64,000 bases of DNA, from contig JBBBDQ010001270.1 of assembly GCA_037127315.1 (NCBI GenBank), positions 2,391,501 to 2,455,500 on the forward strand, in the 5' to 3' direction. The translations under genes were made by a program, and so were the position numbers. Under the pieces are notes generated by a model. It did not search any database and was not told the origin of the DNA. It saw only the letters and a program-made list of their open reading frames with translations. This DNA comes from Ascarosepion bandense (lineage: Eukaryota > Mollusca > Cephalopoda > Sepiida > Sepiidae). Below, piece by piece: positions 60,728 to 64,000 of this stretch (its first letter is position 1; each line of letters starts with the position of its first letter).

Positions 60728-61233
60728 AGCGACTTGGCAGACTGGCTGCAGTCACCGGCGTGACGTGGCTTCCCTGTGCCTCTTCTATAAATACTTTCAC
60801 GGCTTCTGCTCCGATGAACTTAGATCACTGGTGCCCCCTAAATACGAATTTGCACGAAATACTAGATTAGCAACAAGGTCCCACCCTTTTACAGTGAAAC
60901 CGATAAAATTTAACCGCAATTTCTAATCCAACAGCTTCTTTTCTCGCACTTCCCGCCTGTGGAGTTCCCTTCCACATGATTGCTTCCCCGACAGCTACAA
61001 TCTCCAGGAGTTTAAATGTAAGGTCAATAGACACCTCCTAACACACTAACTCGCATCCATTCTCTCAAACACACTTCCCATCTACCCAACCCTCATCCTC
61101 GGTATCCTTACCCGTCTATCACCCTCCTTCTGACATTTCCTATATCTAACCACTCTTTCTTATCACCTTCCCATACGTAACCCCCTGCGCAATAGTGGCA
61201 GTGTAACGCATTGCTTGGGGTGAAATGATAAAA
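60728..61233 (+). mobile_element. Jockey/CR1-type LINE (type 1), 3' part
   Basis: RT C-terminal block in broken frames (CACCGGCGTGACGTGGCTTC, TACTTTCACGGCTTCTGCTC, TTCCCTTCCACATGATTGCT) and the 3' UTR to GCTTGGGGTGAAATGAT. It lies next to the RTE-derived array. Confidence 0.8.
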
Positions 61234-61721
61234 ATAAATAGTTGCATAGAAAGGAGAGACCCAAGCAAGTGTTTGTATAATGTCCTTATGGGTTTCCTTG
61301 TTGCAGATATGACTGCTCGGGTCACTGCTTTGTCCAGTTCTGTAGTTTGAGGTCCAATATCCTTTCAAGGCATGGCGCTAGCTCGGAGGAACATCCGCTC
61401 ATTGTGACTGGCTCAGGGTCTGGATGTCGGTCATAGAATGTAATTAGTTAGTTCTACGATGCATTGAACGTAACCAGCCAATTTTTCTCCACTGAAATAT
61501 TAGTATTAGATCGGAAATGAGGACACTTGCTTATATTTGACCACTAAATGTTTCAGAGGTGCGATCTTATGTGGTTGTATCATTGCATATATATATATTT
61601 ATATACCTCCACTCATTTCGATATCTAAGTTTTAAAGTGAATTTTTTTTTAAATAAAAAAGCTTTCTTAAAGTTTCCATTGTGCCTTTATCTGAAAGCTA
61701 AATGATTAAATTTATTATTTT
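61234..61721. other. Unassigned stretch
   Basis: No gene or shared repeat recognised. Confidence 0.4.
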
Positions 61722-62135
61722 ATATATTTAGATTATTCGGACTATTGTCCTAATCTTTGTTGCCATTTGTACGACATTTCGTCCGTTGTATGCTTCGGCC
61801 TTCTTCAGGTGATTGGAATTGCTGTTCTTGTCCTTACGGACACAAGGCCTAGTGAATATAGACGTTGGTTAGTTCCTGTGACTTGACTCAAAGAATTGTG
61901 AGTTCAATACCAGGCTACAGTAGTGGTGAACATGTAACTTACAGAGTTAGAGGCAGATAGCTCATGACTACCAGAAAAAAAACCCTACGACGGAAGGAAT
62001 GGAGTTCATATACTGCAGTGTAATAAAAGTTTATGTTCGAAATTTCTAGTACCTAAAGAAGGCCGAACCGTACAACGGCCAAAATGTCGTACAAATGACA
62101 GTAAAGTTGAGGACAAAATTCCGAATAAATACAGT
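61722..62135. repeat. Fold-back element with about 88-bp inverted arms
   Basis: The left arm (61725-61812: TTATTCGGACTATTGTCCTA, CCATTTGTACGACATTTCG, TTCGGCCTTCTTCAGGT) is the inverse of the right arm (62042-62130: ACCTAAAGAAGGCCGAACCG, AAAATGTCGTACAAATG, GGACAAAATTCCGAATAA). The interior of about 230 bp contains GTGAGTTCAATACCAGG, a weak B box. Unknown class; it could be two inverted copies of one repeat. Confidence 0.65.
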
Positions 62136-62788
62136 AAATACTGTAAATACTACCTAATCTCAGAAATATAAGATGTATATCAGAAGTAAGCAAGATACAC
62201 TGGTGTATTTTTTTTTTTAGTGTTTTTAAAAGTTATCATTTTTTCGTCTATTTTAACAGATTGACAGGTTTATGAACAAAAGTTAATTCTTGGTTTTGAA
62301 CATTTTGCAAAAAAATACGATATACATCTGTGACATTATTTTTGGAAAATTAGCAAATTTAAAATTAAATTAATCTGATTTGAAACAAGTATTACATGTT
62401 TTATATCATGGAATTTGGAATAAAAGTATTTCTTAATAGTGGAGGTCATATCTTTCTAACGTGTTAACTGATTGATGTCAGCCAGATGTGCTTATAGGCA
62501 AAGTCTGGTAGACCAGAATTGATATAATTATCCAATTTTTTTTCATGTAAGGAGAAGTAACCGTGAAGCACTTGACCTTTTAATGACACATAAAAACTAC
62601 CATATTTTAATAAACAATCTTCCTACAAAAAAAGAAAAAATTATAAATCATTTAAAAACTTTGTTGGCTCAAAGATTTCTAACAAGCTGTTCAATATTTG
62701 ATTAGTGAATATAGTCTTCAATTAATAACTAAATAACCTAACCACCCTAGAAAATCTTTGATGAATTTAAAAATAATTTTTGGAATCT

Positions 62789-62822
<34 letters not shown>

Positions 62823-62847
62823 AGGGGAGAGAGAGTGACGTAAATTA
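62136..62847. other. Unassigned AT-rich stretch
   Basis: Ends in (TA)n(GA)n at 62788-62836. No gene seen. Confidence 0.45.
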
Positions 62848-63237
62848 ATAAATACTAGCAGTATAGCTCGGCGTTGCTCGGGTGTAATGAAAGCTTTAAA
62901 ACTAATCCATGGTCCTGGAACTCAGACTCTTTGGACGTTGACACGAAAGACTAAAGAGCAATAGCTGTTTCCAGTTAAAGCGAAACCGTAGACTGAAAGA
63001 AAAATCAATGGATGTAAGTCAAATTTTGATTTCCTGGCATTGATACCAAATAAGTTTTTTCGTCGTAAACTAAATTTTGAAGGCTAAATAAGTCCTCTGA
63101 GTAAATGGTATCATGGCTGACACTAAGAACTACAATTATACCTACTTAGAGTTAATCCAGAAGTAAACACTGAAATAAAAGGACAGACAAAACAGACATA
63201 CAGGCAGATAAACAGACACACACACAAACACCTTACC

Positions 63238-63289
<52 letters not shown>

Positions 63290-63635
63290 CCGATTTTTTG
63301 CACTATTGTAAGAACTGTAACTTTGAAACTTCTGAATATCGTTTCTGATGTCTTTGTCTATGAGTGTATCAAATTTGATTAAAATCTGACCACTTCTTCT
63401 ATAACCTGATTTTTTCGATTATCGATTTTCGATATTTATCGGAGGTACCTCGACACAAAACCTAGCTAAGAACACTCGCAGACGCTTATAGTACAACTGT
63501 GTAAATTTTCAAAAAAATCGGTTCAGCCGTTTCGGAGTCTATAGGTAACGGATGCACACACACACACAGACACACACACACACAGACACACACACACAGA
63601 CAAAGTTCCATTTATAAATAAGTTTAGATACATAA
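62848..63635 (+). repeat. Interspersed repeat family (CTAGCAGTATARCCCGG), copy 3
   Basis: Starts ACTAGCAGTATAGCTCGGCG and ends ATAAATAAGTTTAGATA. It has an inserted (TA)n at 63240-63286 and a (CA)n near its 3' end. Confidence 0.75.
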
Positions 63636-63710
63636 GTGGCGGGTGTACAAATGTAAAGTATTATTATTCAGGTGGTAATAAAACAGTGCTAAATGTATGA
63701 ACAGAGCTGT

Positions 63711-63711
63711 A

Positions 63712-63762
<51 letters not shown>

Positions 63763-63773
63763 TGAACAGCCTT

Positions 63774-63813
<40 letters not shown>
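63711..63813. repeat. (GATA)n and (TA)n microsatellites
   Basis: GATA run at 63711-63762, TA run at 63778-63813. Confidence 0.95.
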
Positions 63814-63816
<3 letters not shown>

Positions 63817-63901
63817 AAAGAATATTAAAACGTTTTGAGTTTAAAAATGTGTTTTTTTTGACAGTATTTGTTTATTTCTGCTATTATATTTTATATTTCA
63901 G

Positions 63902-64000
63902 ACCGCCCTCGGTCCTTCATCAGAAACAAAATGTTTCAGCCGTTTCGGAGTCTATAGGTAACGGATACACATTTGTTTCTGATGAAGGACCGAGAGTGGT
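63902..64000. repeat. Inverted repeat at the right edge
   Basis: Arms CGGTCCTTCATCAGAAACAA (within 63902-63933) and TTTGTTTCTGATGAAGGACC (within 63971-64000) pair over about 30 nt. The loop holds a 33-bp piece of the preceding interspersed repeat (TTCAGCCGTTTCGGAGTCTA). The right arm may continue beyond the window. Confidence 0.7.

Noticed and set aside
63974..64000. Hammerhead from TTTCTGATGAAGGACC
   Set aside because: CTGATGA is part of the inverted-repeat arm; stem II and GAAA are not found before the window ends.

Overview
The window reads as AT-rich, repeat-saturated animal DNA with no host gene I can recognise. The combination of tRNA-derived SINEs, RTE and Jockey/CR1-type LINEs, Ty3/Gypsy and mariner remnants, and very long (TA)n, (CA)n, (TATC)n and (TAA)n microsatellites is what I would expect of a mollusc, most likely a coleoid cephalopod. 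That assignment is inference from repeat style, not from a marker gene. Nearly every coding-like stretch is a broken, 5'-truncated transposon copy. The one long intact frame (41932-43068, 378 aa) is the C-terminal half of a non-LTR retrotransposon with a restriction-like endonuclease.

Layout. 0-4.3 kb: an RTE LINE end, a decayed Ty3/Gypsy element (RNase H, then integrase) split by another repeat, a possible LTR, and a Jockey/CR1-type LINE end. 4.3-15 kb: mostly unassigned AT-rich DNA with LINE fragments, a mariner remnant, a tandem pair of RTE ends, SINEs and a first 5S-rRNA/tRNA composite SINE. 15-18.2 kb: a decayed unassigned coding region, probably one DNA transposon, holding two 222-bp TTAA-flanked MITEs. 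18.2-21.4 kb: a second Ty3/Gypsy element with its own LINE insertion, a polypurine tract and a 3' LTR. 21.5-29 kb: a hammerhead-ribozyme SINE, the second 5S/tRNA composite, more LINEs and SINEs, a decayed mariner and a second hammerhead copy. 29-38.9 kb: inverted repeat pairs, a GC-rich CTGC tract, a Tc1/mariner-superfamily remnant, microsatellites, two tandem arrays grown out of RTE sequence, a clean solo LTR, a degenerate satellite and a head-to-head pair of tRNA-Leu/Ser-like SINEs. 39-44.2 kb: a cluster of R4/Dong- or R2-like LINE pieces abutting (TAA)n tracts. 44.2-54.2 kb: LINE/SINE territory with a duplicated about 1.1-kb block and a tandem triplication invaded by the most complete Jockey/CR1-type copy. 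54.2-64 kb: an internally deleted mariner with TIRs and TA duplications, two full-length SINEs, a third hammerhead copy, a five-unit tRNA-SINE tandem array inside one 17-bp target-site duplication, and several fold-back repeats.

The genes do not work together as a pathway; the biology here is retroposition. Three non-autonomous constructions stand out: a tRNA-headed element carrying a type I hammerhead-like core in three copies, a 5S-rRNA/tRNA chimera seen twice with the same junction, and a pentameric tRNA SINE that appears to have been inserted as, or expanded from, a multimer. For boundary calls I compared copies inside this window by eye; no database search was possible, so family names come from recognised motifs.
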